45,887 nt of DNA from JSC-12 sp033764965 (GTDB lineage: Bacteria; Cyanobacteriota; Cyanobacteriia; Leptolyngbyales; Leptolyngbyaceae). The translations under genes were made by a program, and so were the position numbers. Positions within the stretch are counted from its first letter, which is position 1, and the number at the start of each line of letters is the position of its first letter. This document shows, one piece after another, positions 35,048-42,499 of this stretch. The stretch covers positions 1 through 45,887 of the forward strand of contig JANRIN010000281.1 of the NCBI GenBank assembly GCA_033764965.1, read 5' to 3'. Under the pieces are notes generated by a model. The model was not told the DNA's origin and did not search any database. It saw only the letters and a list, made by a program, of their open reading frames with translations.

Positions 35048-36676
35048 TTAATTTTGATTCACACGCCCCTTAGGCAAAGCAAAAGACAATAATAAACCTG
35101 CTGCACTGAGTCCAAAAAGTACCAGTAATGAAAACTGAATGGCTTCAGTTGCGACGGTGGGAACGAGGGCACGTAGCTCCGTTGATACATTCGTTGGTAA
35201 CTGCCCAAGAAACTCTTTGCGCTCCTCTGTATTAAAGGTTTGGATGACTCGTTGAAGTTGATAAATTGTGGCTTTTCTGGCAGCAGGAGTTAAGCTACTC
35301 CCAAGCCGTTCAGCCACACCATCTACAATTCCGCTGGAAAAACCAGTGATCAAAACGGTGCCAAAAATGCCACGTCCTAAGGAACTACCTACATTTTGTA
35401 AGGGATTGTATACGCCGTTTGCTTCTGCTTTTTCGTGCCGTTTTGTCACAGAGAAGGCAACTCCAGCAATACAGGTGAAAAAGGTGCCGGAGCCAATTCC
35501 CATAATTACGAGAGCAGGTAATAGGTTGAGCGCGGTCATTGGGGGGGCAATGGCTTGCCGCAGTAAAAGCACTCCTACGCAAACCAGCGTCAGCCCAATT
35601 TGAATTAAGTGCCTGGGAGCGATCGCTTGAATGTTGCGGTTGTATGTTCCCGTAAAAAATGCTACCAGTGTTGCCAGGGTATAGGGAAATACTGCCAGCG
35701 CCGTTTGAAAGGCGTTTAGCTTCAAAATGACGGGGATGAATTGGTAGAGATTGAACTGCACCCCCGCTGTAACGATGCTGTGCAGGATTGCCGTCAAAAC
35801 TCCCAACACAAACACTTTGCGGCGCAACACTCCCGCCCGAAATAAGGAGGGTAGCCCTTTCTTGGCAGCTTGTCGTTGCCAGAAGAAAAATAACCCCAAG
35901 AAGATCAAGCCCGATGCAATCAGGATAGGAACGATCGAGAGGGAAAAGGGCGGCAACACGACCCCTGCCAATTCAAATAGTTGCTTCGGTTCCCACCAGC
36001 CATACTCCCCCGCCAAACTAACACCCAACAGGGTCAACCCCAAACCCAACAGAGAAAACAAGCCGCCAATCCAATCCACGGGCACAACAACAATCGCTTG
36101 TTGATAGGGCATCCTACAGGTTAGCCAATAGATGACAGGCAGCAAAACAAGCTGGGGCAAAAAAGCTACTCGCCAGCTAATTTGCGATGCAATGAGTCCT
36201 GCGGTTAGTCCACCTGATACTCCTCCCGCAATGGAACACAACACCATCACAGCGCCCGCTTTCCGTTCTTCTTCGTCATCGTATAAAAAGTGCATCCATG
36301 CCCAGCAGGAATCAATCAACGGACTGGCTGCCACTCCCAGAATCAACGCATAGCCAATGGCTAAACCTCCCATTGAAAAGCACAAGGACGCAACCAGAAG
36401 CCCGATCGCGTAGAGGATCAATCCGGCAATGAGTATCTTTTTGCGCCCAAAAACGTTGCTTAAATTCTCGGTGGTGGGAGTGGAGGAGGCTGTCACCAGG
36501 GAAGATAGGACTAAAATGCTCTGGATGTAGCCCATGCTGGAGTCAAATTCCCGCACGATCGCGGGCATCATTGGCGGAATGACTCCCAGGGTAAATGCCA
36601 CAACGAACAGTGCCAGACAAAGACCGATTAAGGTTTTGCGTCTTGAATTGAAGGAACTGGAGAGTTGAGCACTCAT
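35048..36676 (-). CDS. Major facilitator superfamily transporter (DHA2-like, 14 helices)
   Basis: A 542-residue inner-membrane transporter with about fourteen helices. The MFS motif A region appears as NVFGRKKILIAG after helix 2, and a long loop between helices 13 and 14 contains ERLGSSLTPAARKATIYQLQR. This is the layout of the DHA2 drug/H+ antiporter group, which usually exports hydrophobic compounds. The substrate is unknown and no TetR-type regulator is adjacent. It is upstream of and on the same strand as the PstS-like/DUF4912 gene, 140 bases away. Confidence 0.82.
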   Translation of the reverse strand: MSAQLSSSFNSRRKTLIGLCLALFVVAFTLGVIPPMMPAIVREFDSSMGYIQSILVLSSLVTASSTPTTENLSNVFGRKKILIAGLILYAIGLLVASLCFSMGGLAIGYALILGVAASPLIDSCWAWMHFLYDDEEERKAGAVMVLCSIAGGVSGGLTAGLIASQISWRVAFLPQLVLLPVIYWLTCRMPYQQAIVVVPVDWIGGLFSLLGLGLTLLGVSLAGEYGWWEPKQLFELAGVVLPPFSLSIVPILIASGLIFLGLFFFWQRQAAKKGLPSLFRAGVLRRKVFVLGVLTAILHSIVTAGVQFNLYQFIPVILKLNAFQTALAVFPYTLATLVAFFTGTYNRNIQAIAPRHLIQIGLTLVCVGVLLLRQAIAPPMTALNLLPALVIMGIGSGTFFTCIAGVAFSVTKRHEKAEANGVYNPLQNVGSSLGRGIFGTVLITGFSSGIVDGVAERLGSSLTPAARKATIYQLQRVIQTFNTEERKEFLGQLPTNVSTELRALVPTVATEAIQFSLLVLFGLSAAGLLLSFALPKGRVNQN

Positions 36677-36808
36677 GCCGATGCCGTTTGCCTCTTACAT
36701 ACAGATAGACTTGAATTTCTACTTGCAAAATTAATAGAAAAAGTTAAGAACGTTAAATTGTTTTCTTATCTTATAAATTTCATACTTTTATTTCTTATCT
36801 ATATAAAA

Positions 36809-36874
36809 GCGAATATTGTGTTCGCAACGACCTCTAAACGTTCTGCCGATCGTGTAATGCGATCGGCAGTTTTG
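36809..36874 (+). ncRNA. Candidate small RNA with two hairpins and terminator
   Basis: In a 419-base spacer, an AT-rich stretch with TATATA (36800-36805) precedes hairpin GCGAA-7-TTCGC (36809-36825), a 17-base single-stranded segment, and a 10-bp hairpin CTGCCGATCG-7-CGATCGGCAG (36843-36869) followed by TTTTG. This looks like a short self-terminated transcript. No good -35 element is seen, and a start a few bases further upstream is possible. A start a few bases downstream of 36809 would remove hairpin 1. Alternatively the second hairpin is a lone terminator. Confidence 0.35.
36843..36873 (+). terminator. Strong terminator-like hairpin
   Basis: A perfect 10-bp stem with a 7-base loop is followed by four T on the plus strand. 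No protein gene ends before it on that strand, which is why a small RNA is suspected. The stem contains two HIP1-like CGATCG cores. Confidence 0.5.
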
Positions 36875-37095
36875 TCTAGAAAATTGGAAACTCACGCCAT
36901 CCTATAACTTTCATATTTTTGCTGTGGTAGGGTCTAAAGGAATTTAATCACTTTAGTAGCCTTTATTGTCGTAGCTTTGTGTAGGGGGGCTGCGGTAATG
37001 TCGGAATAATTGCCCCGCCTGAGTTTTGCCGCTTTTCCCTGCCCTGAGCGTTCTAACCAAAGCTACAAATCCTTATTTATGCGAGGAGTCAGTCA

Positions 37096-37629
37096 ATGAG
37101 TCAGCAATACTTCACTGATAGCGAGTGGATACTTTTGCAACAAGCCCCAATTAAGGCAATTCAAGTCGTCACCCTGGCGGATAAAGCTGATCCAGTCTCC
37201 TTTTTGAAGGAAACTCGGATGGCGATCGAGCTACTCAGCGCCGAACAGCAACAGGGAAGTACGAGTAGCCTGGTGAATGCGCTGCTGGCAGCTTTGAAAG
37301 ATAGCGATGCGAAGGAACCAGTGCAGGGAGAAGAATTATTGTTGAAGAAAATGTTTCAATACCTGGGAGAAATCCAGAATTTGAAGGATGCGAATCAAGG
37401 ACGCACACAGTCTTTGGAGCATCTGAAGCAAGTTGCCACCATCCTGGCAGCAAAAGTCACCTTAAATGAGTCTCAAGAATTTCGTAACTGGATCATTTCC
37501 TTGACTCGGAAGGTTGCGGATGCGGTGAAAGAAGGAGGAATCTTTGGTGGAATTGGTGGCGAACGGACGAGCAGCGAAGAAGCAGCGGCAATTAGAAGAA
37601 TTGAGCAAGCCTTGGAACTGGGTCGATAA
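37096..37629 (+). CDS. Hypothetical protein, 177 aa
   Basis: Not recognised by name. It is a soluble helical protein with a Glu/Lys/Gln-rich sequence. Features include SEWILLQQAPIKAIQVVTLADKADPVSFLKE at the N-terminus, a central helix-turn-helix-like hydrophobic pattern, and a Gly-rich hinge (KEGGIFGGIGGE) before the last helix, which resembles the end of several cyanobacterial conserved unknowns. A strong GAGGAG Shine-Dalgarno sequence 9 bases before the ATG supports the start and active translation. Confidence 0.72.
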   Translation: MSQQYFTDSEWILLQQAPIKAIQVVTLADKADPVSFLKETRMAIELLSAEQQQGSTSSLVNALLAALKDSDAKEPVQGEELLLKKMFQYLGEIQNLKDANQGRTQSLEHLKQVATILAAKVTLNESQEFRNWIISLTRKVADAVKEGGIFGGIGGERTSSEEAAAIRRIEQALELGR

Positions 37630-37671
37630 TCGAAGTTAATTGCCTCTAAGGATCGTGGATGAAATAATCTG

Positions 37672-37744
37672 TGTAGGTTGGGTTTCATGCTTCAACCCAA
37701 CATCTACGGCAGCGTTGGGTTTTGCAGACTCAACCCAACCTACA
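37672..37744. repeat. 73-bp palindromic repeat (TGTAGGTTGGGTT-type)
   Basis: The outer arms TGTAGGTTGGGTT (37672-37684) and AACCCAACCTACA (37732-37744) are perfectly complementary over 13 bases. Two further inverted GTTGGGTT/AACCCAAC cores lie inside. This is a common REP/MITE-like unit in cyanobacterial spacers and may act as a transcription-terminating or mRNA-stabilising hairpin after the 37096 gene. The core is related to the repeats at 123 and 13957. Confidence 0.75.
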
Positions 37745-37806
37745 AAAGCCGCTGCTATTTAGTTTCCATTCCTTAGTATTCACCTAGCGATGTGGAGTGT
37801 GAGTGT

Positions 37807-38169
37807 ATGATTGCTTTCTTGATTACGGTTGTGGTGATGGCAATTAGTTTGCTGATTATTTCTAAATTGCCTCTAGGTGTCGATATTGATAGCCCTTTGC
37901 CAGCCTTGCTCGGTGGTGCAATTATTGGTGTGTTTTCGGGAATTTGGCATTTGTTTCCAGCCACATTTCGAGGGGCAACTGCCTGGTTAAGCCTGGGTCT
38001 AATTCCTTTAATTGGCAGCATTATCGTATTTGGACTGGCTGCCTGGTTAGTTGAAGGATTTCGGCTTCGCTGGGGAATTGGGAGTGCTATTCTGGGCGCG
38101 ATCGCTCTTGATATCATCTACTTAATCCTGAGCTTCATTCTGCGCCAGGTCGGCTTATCAACGATTTAA
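37807..38169 (+). CDS. Holin-like small membrane protein (phage holin superfamily IV type)
   Basis: A 120-residue protein with four transmembrane helices and no soluble domain, of the Phage_holin_4_2 kind. Its helices contain the pattern LGGAIIGVFSGIW and a closing IGSAILGAIALDIIYLILS. Chromosomal members of this family are common in cyanobacteria and their function is not known; a lysis role should not be assumed. The ATG at 37807 is used in preference to a GTG at 37792, which would add a polar MECEC start. Confidence 0.68.
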   Translation: MIAFLITVVVMAISLLIISKLPLGVDIDSPLPALLGGAIIGVFSGIWHLFPATFRGATAWLSLGLIPLIGSIIVFGLAAWLVEGFRLRWGIGSAILGAIALDIIYLILSFILRQVGLSTI

Positions 38170-38274
38170 TCTTGCTTCACAGAAAACAAGCTCGATCGCA
38201 AGCAGACAATTGCAGCGAAAATAAGAGGGGCGTTGAGTCCCATCTCTTAATGTTCTGCTTTTAACATCTCTGCT

Positions 38275-39801
38275 ATGAGTTTCAATGAAGAATTTGAGTT
38301 GTTGCTGCGGGCACGCTATCCCGTAATTTATATTCCTACTCAAGAAGAGGAGCGAGTGGAAGCGGCGATCGCCCAATGTGCCAAACATCAAGGTGATCGT
38401 TCTGTGTATGTGTGGGATTTTGTCGATGGCTACCAGGGCAACCCAAATGATGCTGGGTTTGGCAAGCGCAATCCTCTACAAGCGCTAGAGTTGATTGAGA
38501 AAATCCCGGCAACAGTCGCAGCGATTTTTATTCTGCGAGACTTTCATCGTTTCCTGGAAGATGTTTCCGTCTCCCGCAAGCTGAAGAACTTGATGCGATC
38601 GCTCAAAGCGCAACCCAAGAACATCATTATTCTCTCGCCTCAAATTACCGTTCCCGATGACCTCAGCGAAGTGTTGACCGTTGTGGAATTTCCCTTGCCC
38701 GCTCCGACTGAAATTCGTCAGGAGATCGAGCGATTATTGGGGGCAACAGGGCAGTCGTTGGAATCTCGCACATTAGATGACCTGGTGCGTTCCTGCCAGG
38801 GATTGTCGATGGAGCGGATTCGGCGAGTTTTGTCACGGGCGATCGCCACTCATGGCGAACTGCGTCCTCAGGATGTGGATTTGATCCTGGAAGAAAAGCG
38901 GCAAACCATTCGCCAAACCCAAATTCTCGACTTTTATCCCACCACGGCAAACATCACCGACATTGGCGGTTTAGACAATTTGAAAGAATGGCTACTGCGT
39001 CGGGGTGGCTCTTTCTCAGAACGGGCACGGCAGTACGGTCTGCCTCATCCGCGAGGGCTGTTGCTGGTCGGCATTCAGGGTACTGGAAAGTCTCTTACCG
39101 CCAAAGCGATCGCCCACCATTGGCATTTGCCCCTACTGCGGCTGGACGTAGGACGCTTGTTTGCCGGACTTGTCGGCGAATCAGAATCTCGCACCCGCCA
39201 AATGATCCAGTTAGCTGAAGCCCTGGCTCCCTGCGTCCTATGGATCGATGAAATTGACAAAGCCTTTGCAGGAGTGGACAGTCGCGGCGATGCCGGAACC
39301 ACCAGCCGCGTCTTCGGTACGTTTATTACCTGGATGGCAGAAAAAATCAGTCCGGTGTTTGTGGTTGCCACGGCGAACAACATTCAAGCTTTGCCGCCGG
39401 AAATGCTCCGCAAGGGCAGATTTGACGAAATCTTTTTTGTGGGACTGCCCACCCAAGAGGAGCGCAAAGCCATTTTTGGGGTGCATCTGGAGCGCTTGCG
39501 TCCCCACACGCTGAAGAACTTTGACCTGGAACGCTTAGCCTACGAAACCCCTGATTTTTCGGGGGCAGAAATTGAACAGATGTTAGTGGAAGCCATGCAC
39601 ACAGGCTTCAGCCAAAACCGGGACTTCACGACGGATGACATTTTGGAAGCGGCTAGCCAACTCATTCCTCTAGCCCGAACGGCTCATACTCAAATTGAGC
39701 AACTCCAGGACTGGGCAGCCTCCGGACGCGCCAGACTTGCCTCAAAATATACGCCGTTAAGCGATCGCATTCAGCGCCAGATTCAACAACCAGATTTGTA
39801 A
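38275..39801 (+). CDS. ycf46: AAA ATPase, Ycf46 family
   Basis: A 508-residue soluble AAA+ ATPase. A degenerate N-terminal AAA-like domain (about 1-190) starts FELLLRARYPVIYIPTQEEERVE. The active ATPase domain follows, with Walker A GIQGTGKS (G266-K272), Walker B VLWIDEID (D325, E326), sensor 1 FVVATANN and arginine-finger region GRFDEIFFV. The C-terminal lid carries a second sensor region (DFSGAEIEQMLVEA). It matches the chloroplast-genome-encoded Ycf46 of algae and its cyanobacterial homologues, which are linked to CO2 use and photosynthesis regulation. The SH3 protein gene follows after 70 bases on the same strand. Confidence 0.88.
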   Translation: MSFNEEFELLLRARYPVIYIPTQEEERVEAAIAQCAKHQGDRSVYVWDFVDGYQGNPNDAGFGKRNPLQALELIEKIPATVAAIFILRDFHRFLEDVSVSRKLKNLMRSLKAQPKNIIILSPQITVPDDLSEVLTVVEFPLPAPTEIRQEIERLLGATGQSLESRTLDDLVRSCQGLSMERIRRVLSRAIATHGELRPQDVDLILEEKRQTIRQTQILDFYPTTANITDIGGLDNLKEWLLRRGGSFSERARQYGLPHPRGLLLVGIQGTGKSLTAKAIAHHWHLPLLRLDVGRLFAGLVGESESRTRQMIQLAEALAPCVLWIDEIDKAFAGVDSRGDAGTTSRVFGTFITWMAEKISPVFVVATANNIQALPPEMLRKGRFDEIFFVGLPTQEERKAIFGVHLERLRPHTLKNFDLERLAYETPDFSGAEIEQMLVEAMHTGFSQNRDFTTDDILEAASQLIPLARTAHTQIEQLQDWAASGRARLASKYTPLSDRIQRQIQQPDL

Positions 39802-39871
39802 CAAACCAATTAGAGACAAAATGGCGCGATCGCTATAGAATTTCCAGCATCCTTATATCAGGTTCGTCACT

Positions 39872-40333
39872 ATGGGTTGGTCGGGATTTTTCAAAGGATT
39901 TAGTGCCGTCGTCGTGGCGATCGTGCTGTTGTTGGGAGGCAGTTACGCCATCTTCCAGTTTTTGGTGTCCCAGTTTACGGCGGCTCCCCCACGCCCCACA
40001 TTTCCCAACGACAAACCTGCATCCACCGCTAAACCTGCCGCTGCGGTCAAACCTAGCCCGATCGCGTCTCCCGTTGCCGCTTCTCCCAAACCCAGCCCCT
40101 CTCCTAGCCCCACACCTGCCAATAAACGAGCGCGGATTACTTTGGGCGAAGGACTCAATGTCCGCCAGTCCCCCAGCGCCGACGCAGAACGTATCGATGG
40201 GGTCGATTACAGTGATGAAGTGACCGTATTGGAAGAAAGCCCCGATAAAGAATGGATCAAAGTCCGGGTTGACAGTAGCGGTGTTGAAGGTTGGATTAAA
40301 TCTGGCTACATCGAGCCAGTCACTCCTCAGTGA
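39872..40333 (+). CDS. Membrane-anchored SH3-domain protein
   Basis: A 153-residue protein. One transmembrane segment lies at about 9-32. A Pro/Ala/Ser-rich linker (about 40-85) has repeated PxPSP elements. A bacterial SH3 (SH3b) domain (about 86-150) carries the typical LNVRQSPS and GVEGWIKSGYI motifs. Such domains bind peptidoglycan or cell-wall peptides, here in the periplasm. It lies downstream of ycf46 and before a terminator at 40433. Confidence 0.82.
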   Translation: MGWSGFFKGFSAVVVAIVLLLGGSYAIFQFLVSQFTAAPPRPTFPNDKPASTAKPAAAVKPSPIASPVAASPKPSPSPSPTPANKRARITLGEGLNVRQSPSADAERIDGVDYSDEVTVLEESPDKEWIKVRVDSSGVEGWIKSGYIEPVTPQ

Positions 40334-40432
40334 TAGTGCTACTTCACTGGACTTTAGCTATTAGCCCGGAATTCATTTCAGGGTGGCTGTTGCGTGAGAG
40401 GTGAGTAAGTAGCCAAGAAAAACAACAAAAAA

Positions 40433-40460
40433 CCCTAGTTGGGTGAAACCAGGGCTTTTT
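40433..40460. terminator. Bidirectional terminator between the SH3 and trxA genes
   Basis: CCCTAGTT-6-AACCAGGG (one mismatch) is followed by C and five T on the plus strand. On the minus strand the same stem is followed by six T. It lies 100 bases after the SH3 stop and 89 after the trxA stop, between convergent genes. Confidence 0.7.
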
Positions 40461-40548
40461 GCGCGTAGGGCTTTTCTCAATGATTCAGCAATGAATTGCT
40501 TTCCCGCTTAGACAAAAATCATCCCATGAACGAGAACTTCAAGTTCAC

Positions 40549-40872
40549 TTACAGATGCTTTTCTAAGGTTGTTGCTAAGGTTGTTTTAGGAACAGCACCC
40601 ACAACCATATCAACCCGCTGACCACCTTTAAAGATCATCAGCGTTGGGATACTGCGAATGCCATACTGACTCGCCACGGTAGGATTTTCATCAGTATTGA
40701 CTTTGACAACTTTTACCTTGCCCTCGTATTGAACGGAGATTTCATCCACGATCGGCGCAACCATCCGACAAGGACCACACCAAGGTGCCCAAAAATCTAC
40801 TAAAACAGGTACTTCACTATCAAGAACCTCTTGTTTAAAGGTCGAGTCCGTAACTTGTGCGGCTGCAGACAT
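40549..40872 (-). CDS. trxA: Thioredoxin
   Basis: A 107-residue m-type thioredoxin. The active site is W31-C32-G33-P34-C35 (WAPWCGPC), with the buried D26, the cis-Pro in RSIPTLMIF and the conserved Lys in FKGG. It reduces disulfides in target enzymes using electrons from thioredoxin reductase. AAGGG at the proper distance acts as Shine-Dalgarno sequence. Yfr1 and guaB3 lie upstream on the same strand, the gene neighbourhood in which Yfr1 is conserved. Confidence 0.95.
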   Translation of the reverse strand: MSAAAQVTDSTFKQEVLDSEVPVLVDFWAPWCGPCRMVAPIVDEISVQYEGKVKVVKVNTDENPTVASQYGIRSIPTLMIFKGGQRVDMVVGAVPKTTLATTLEKHL

Positions 40873-41085
40873 GCTTAAAACCCTTGCCTATACTTATTTC
40901 ACAAGATTCTACCATAGCCGGACAGTCTGCCTTTTCAAACACGTCTACACATATAGTCACAATCCCCTATCAATTTGATTGGAAAAGTTGTAGACCTGGG
41001 GGATGAGCGTATGGCTGTGCGCTTTTACAGAAGTCGATGAAGTGTGCAGGTTGTTTGAATGGGTATTGCCAGGCTAATTTCCTTT
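40873..41085. other. trxA upstream spacer
   Basis: About 210 bases between trxA and the 3' end of Yfr1. It should contain the trxA promoter. I see no confident -35/-10 pair, no tRNA and no further hairpin with a T-tract. Confidence 0.4.
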
Positions 41086-41160
41086 AAAAAGGAACCGCCC
41101 GAACAATGTTCAGGCGGAGTGTGGTGTGAGGAGTGAACGGAAACATGCGTCTCCGCTTCC
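41086..41160 (-). ncRNA. yfr1: Yfr1 regulatory RNA
   Basis: About 75 nt. Hairpin 1 is GCGGAGAC-GCAT-GTTTCCGT (41156-41137; 8 bp with two G-U pairs). An unpaired segment of 19 nt (41136-41118) includes the family's invariant ACTCCTCACAC. Hairpin 2 is CCGCCTGAAC-ATT-GTTCGGGCGG (41117-41095; 10 bp), followed by TTCCTTTTT as terminator. Structure, core motif and place between guaB and trxA are those of Yfr1, an abundant cyanobacterial RNA that represses outer-membrane porin mRNAs by base pairing. Candidate partners in this window are the porin leader (24928-24938) and the RNA at 8144-8215. Confidence 0.93.
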
Positions 41161-41192
41161 TCTATTGTAATAGACTCAGAATAGATTTCCAG
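41161..41192 (-). promoter_or_regulatory. Yfr1 promoter region
   Basis: A -10 element TACAAT (41169-41164) lies 4 to 7 bases before the likely start of Yfr1. It sits inside a short palindrome TCTATT-GT-AATAGA (41161-41174), which could be an operator. The -35 region is poor (CTGGAA). Confidence 0.5.
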
Positions 41193-41259
41193 GGGTTGTT
41201 AAAAAGACCCACAAACTTTTAATTGTTTGCCTCAAAAAATTTGGCTTTCTTGGTAAAAG

Positions 41260-42423
41260 TTATTTACCCATCCCCAGTTGTTGGGCTTTCTGGTAAACCT
41301 TTCCTTCAGTCAGTAACGAAGGTGCAATGACGACTTCAACCTGTTGCATTTCTTTAATGTCTTTCGCCCCCAGAGTACCCATGCTGGTTTTTAAGGCACC
41401 TAACAGATTGTGAGTGCCATCATCAAGCTGGGCAGGTCCGCGCAGAATTTGCTCCAGGGTGCCTGTTGTGCCAACACGGATACGAGTACCACGGGGAAGC
41501 ACAGGGCTGGGAGTTGCCATCCCCCAATGATAACCGCGTCCAGGGGCTTCTTGTGCTCTGGCAAAAGGAGAGCCAATCATCACGCCATCGGCACCGCAGG
41601 CAATACATTTGCAAATATCTCCGCCTGTAATTAAACCGCCATCTGCAATCACAGGGACGTAATTTCCGGTTTCGTTGTAGTAGTCGTTGCGGGCTGCGGC
41701 ACAATCCGCGATCGCCGTTGCTTGGGGCACTCCCACCCCCAACACCCCACGAGAGGTACAGGCAGCACCGGGTCCAATTCCCACCAACACCGCCGCGGCT
41801 CCGGCTTTCATCAGGTTCAAAGCCACCTCGTAGGTGACACAATTTCCTAGAGCAACAGGGATGGGCATCTCCTGGCAGAAGTGAGCCAGATCTAAAGGAG
41901 TCACGGATTCGGGCGATAGGTGGGCGGTTGAAACAACGGTTGCTTGCACAAAGAACAGATCGGCTCCCGCTTTCGCCACCGTTTCACCAAACTTCATTGC
42001 CGCCACTGGAGTGGCGCTGACCGCAGCAATTCCGCCTTGAGATTTGATATCCTGAATCCGTCGTTCGATCAATTCCGGCTTGATCGGCTCTGCATAAAGT
42101 TCTTGCATGAGGGTGACGAATTCTTCTTTGCCCACCGAGGCGATACGATCGAGGATGGGATTGGGATCTGCATAGCGAGTTTGAATCCCCTCTAGATTGA
42201 TTACCCCCAATGCCCCCAGTTGAGATAGCAAGACTGCCATCTTCACGTCTACAACGCCATCCATTGCGCTGGCAATGATGGGAATTTCCCGTTCGATGCC
42301 ACCGATCGTCCAACGAGTATCTGCCAAAACAGGATCCAGCGTTCTTGGACCTGGAGCCAATGCAATTTCATCGATCCCGTAAGCCCTGCGGGCAATTTTG
42401 CCGCGTCCAATTTGAATATCCAC
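41260..42423 (-). CDS. guaB3: GuaB3-type IMP dehydrogenase
   Basis: A 387-residue TIM-barrel enzyme without CBS domains, the exact size of cyanobacterial GuaB3. It oxidises IMP to XMP with NAD+ in GMP synthesis. The start of the barrel (GIDEIALAPGPRTLDP), the catalytic-loop Cys in GIGPGAACTSR, the phosphate-binding ADGGL and GADGVMIGSPFA, and the flap region PRGTRIRVGTTGT are visible. The start is placed at a GTG at 42423, which gives the family's usual VDIQIGRGKIARRAYG N-terminus with GAGAG before it. A TTG at 42444 would add seven odd residues. bioF is 76 bases upstream, and Yfr1 and trxA are downstream. Confidence 0.9.
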   Translation of the reverse strand: MDIQIGRGKIARRAYGIDEIALAPGPRTLDPVLADTRWTIGGIEREIPIIASAMDGVVDVKMAVLLSQLGALGVINLEGIQTRYADPNPILDRIASVGKEEFVTLMQELYAEPIKPELIERRIQDIKSQGGIAAVSATPVAAMKFGETVAKAGADLFFVQATVVSTAHLSPESVTPLDLAHFCQEMPIPVALGNCVTYEVALNLMKAGAAAVLVGIGPGAACTSRGVLGVGVPQATAIADCAAARNDYYNETGNYVPVIADGGLITGGDICKCIACGADGVMIGSPFARAQEAPGRGYHWGMATPSPVLPRGTRIRVGTTGTLEQILRGPAQLDDGTHNLLGALKTSMGTLGAKDIKEMQQVEVVIAPSLLTEGKVYQKAQQLGMGK

Positions 42424-42499
42424 GCTCTCTTCACCTGTTCCCAAACTATTTAAGCGAGTCTATCAAATTTCCAAGGGCGATCGTGATGCTGGATTTGTC

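Noticed and set aside
36665..36907. Plus-strand open frame of 80 codons in the MFS upstream spacer
   Set aside because: It overlaps the MFS start, has spacer-like composition, and contains the terminator hairpin and the candidate small RNA; no domain is visible.
37081..37095. GAGGAGU before the 37096 gene as a Yfr1 target site
   Set aside because: The seven-base match is simply a strong Shine-Dalgarno sequence. The Yfr1 core contains CUCCUC, so any such site pairs by default, and the match does not extend well.
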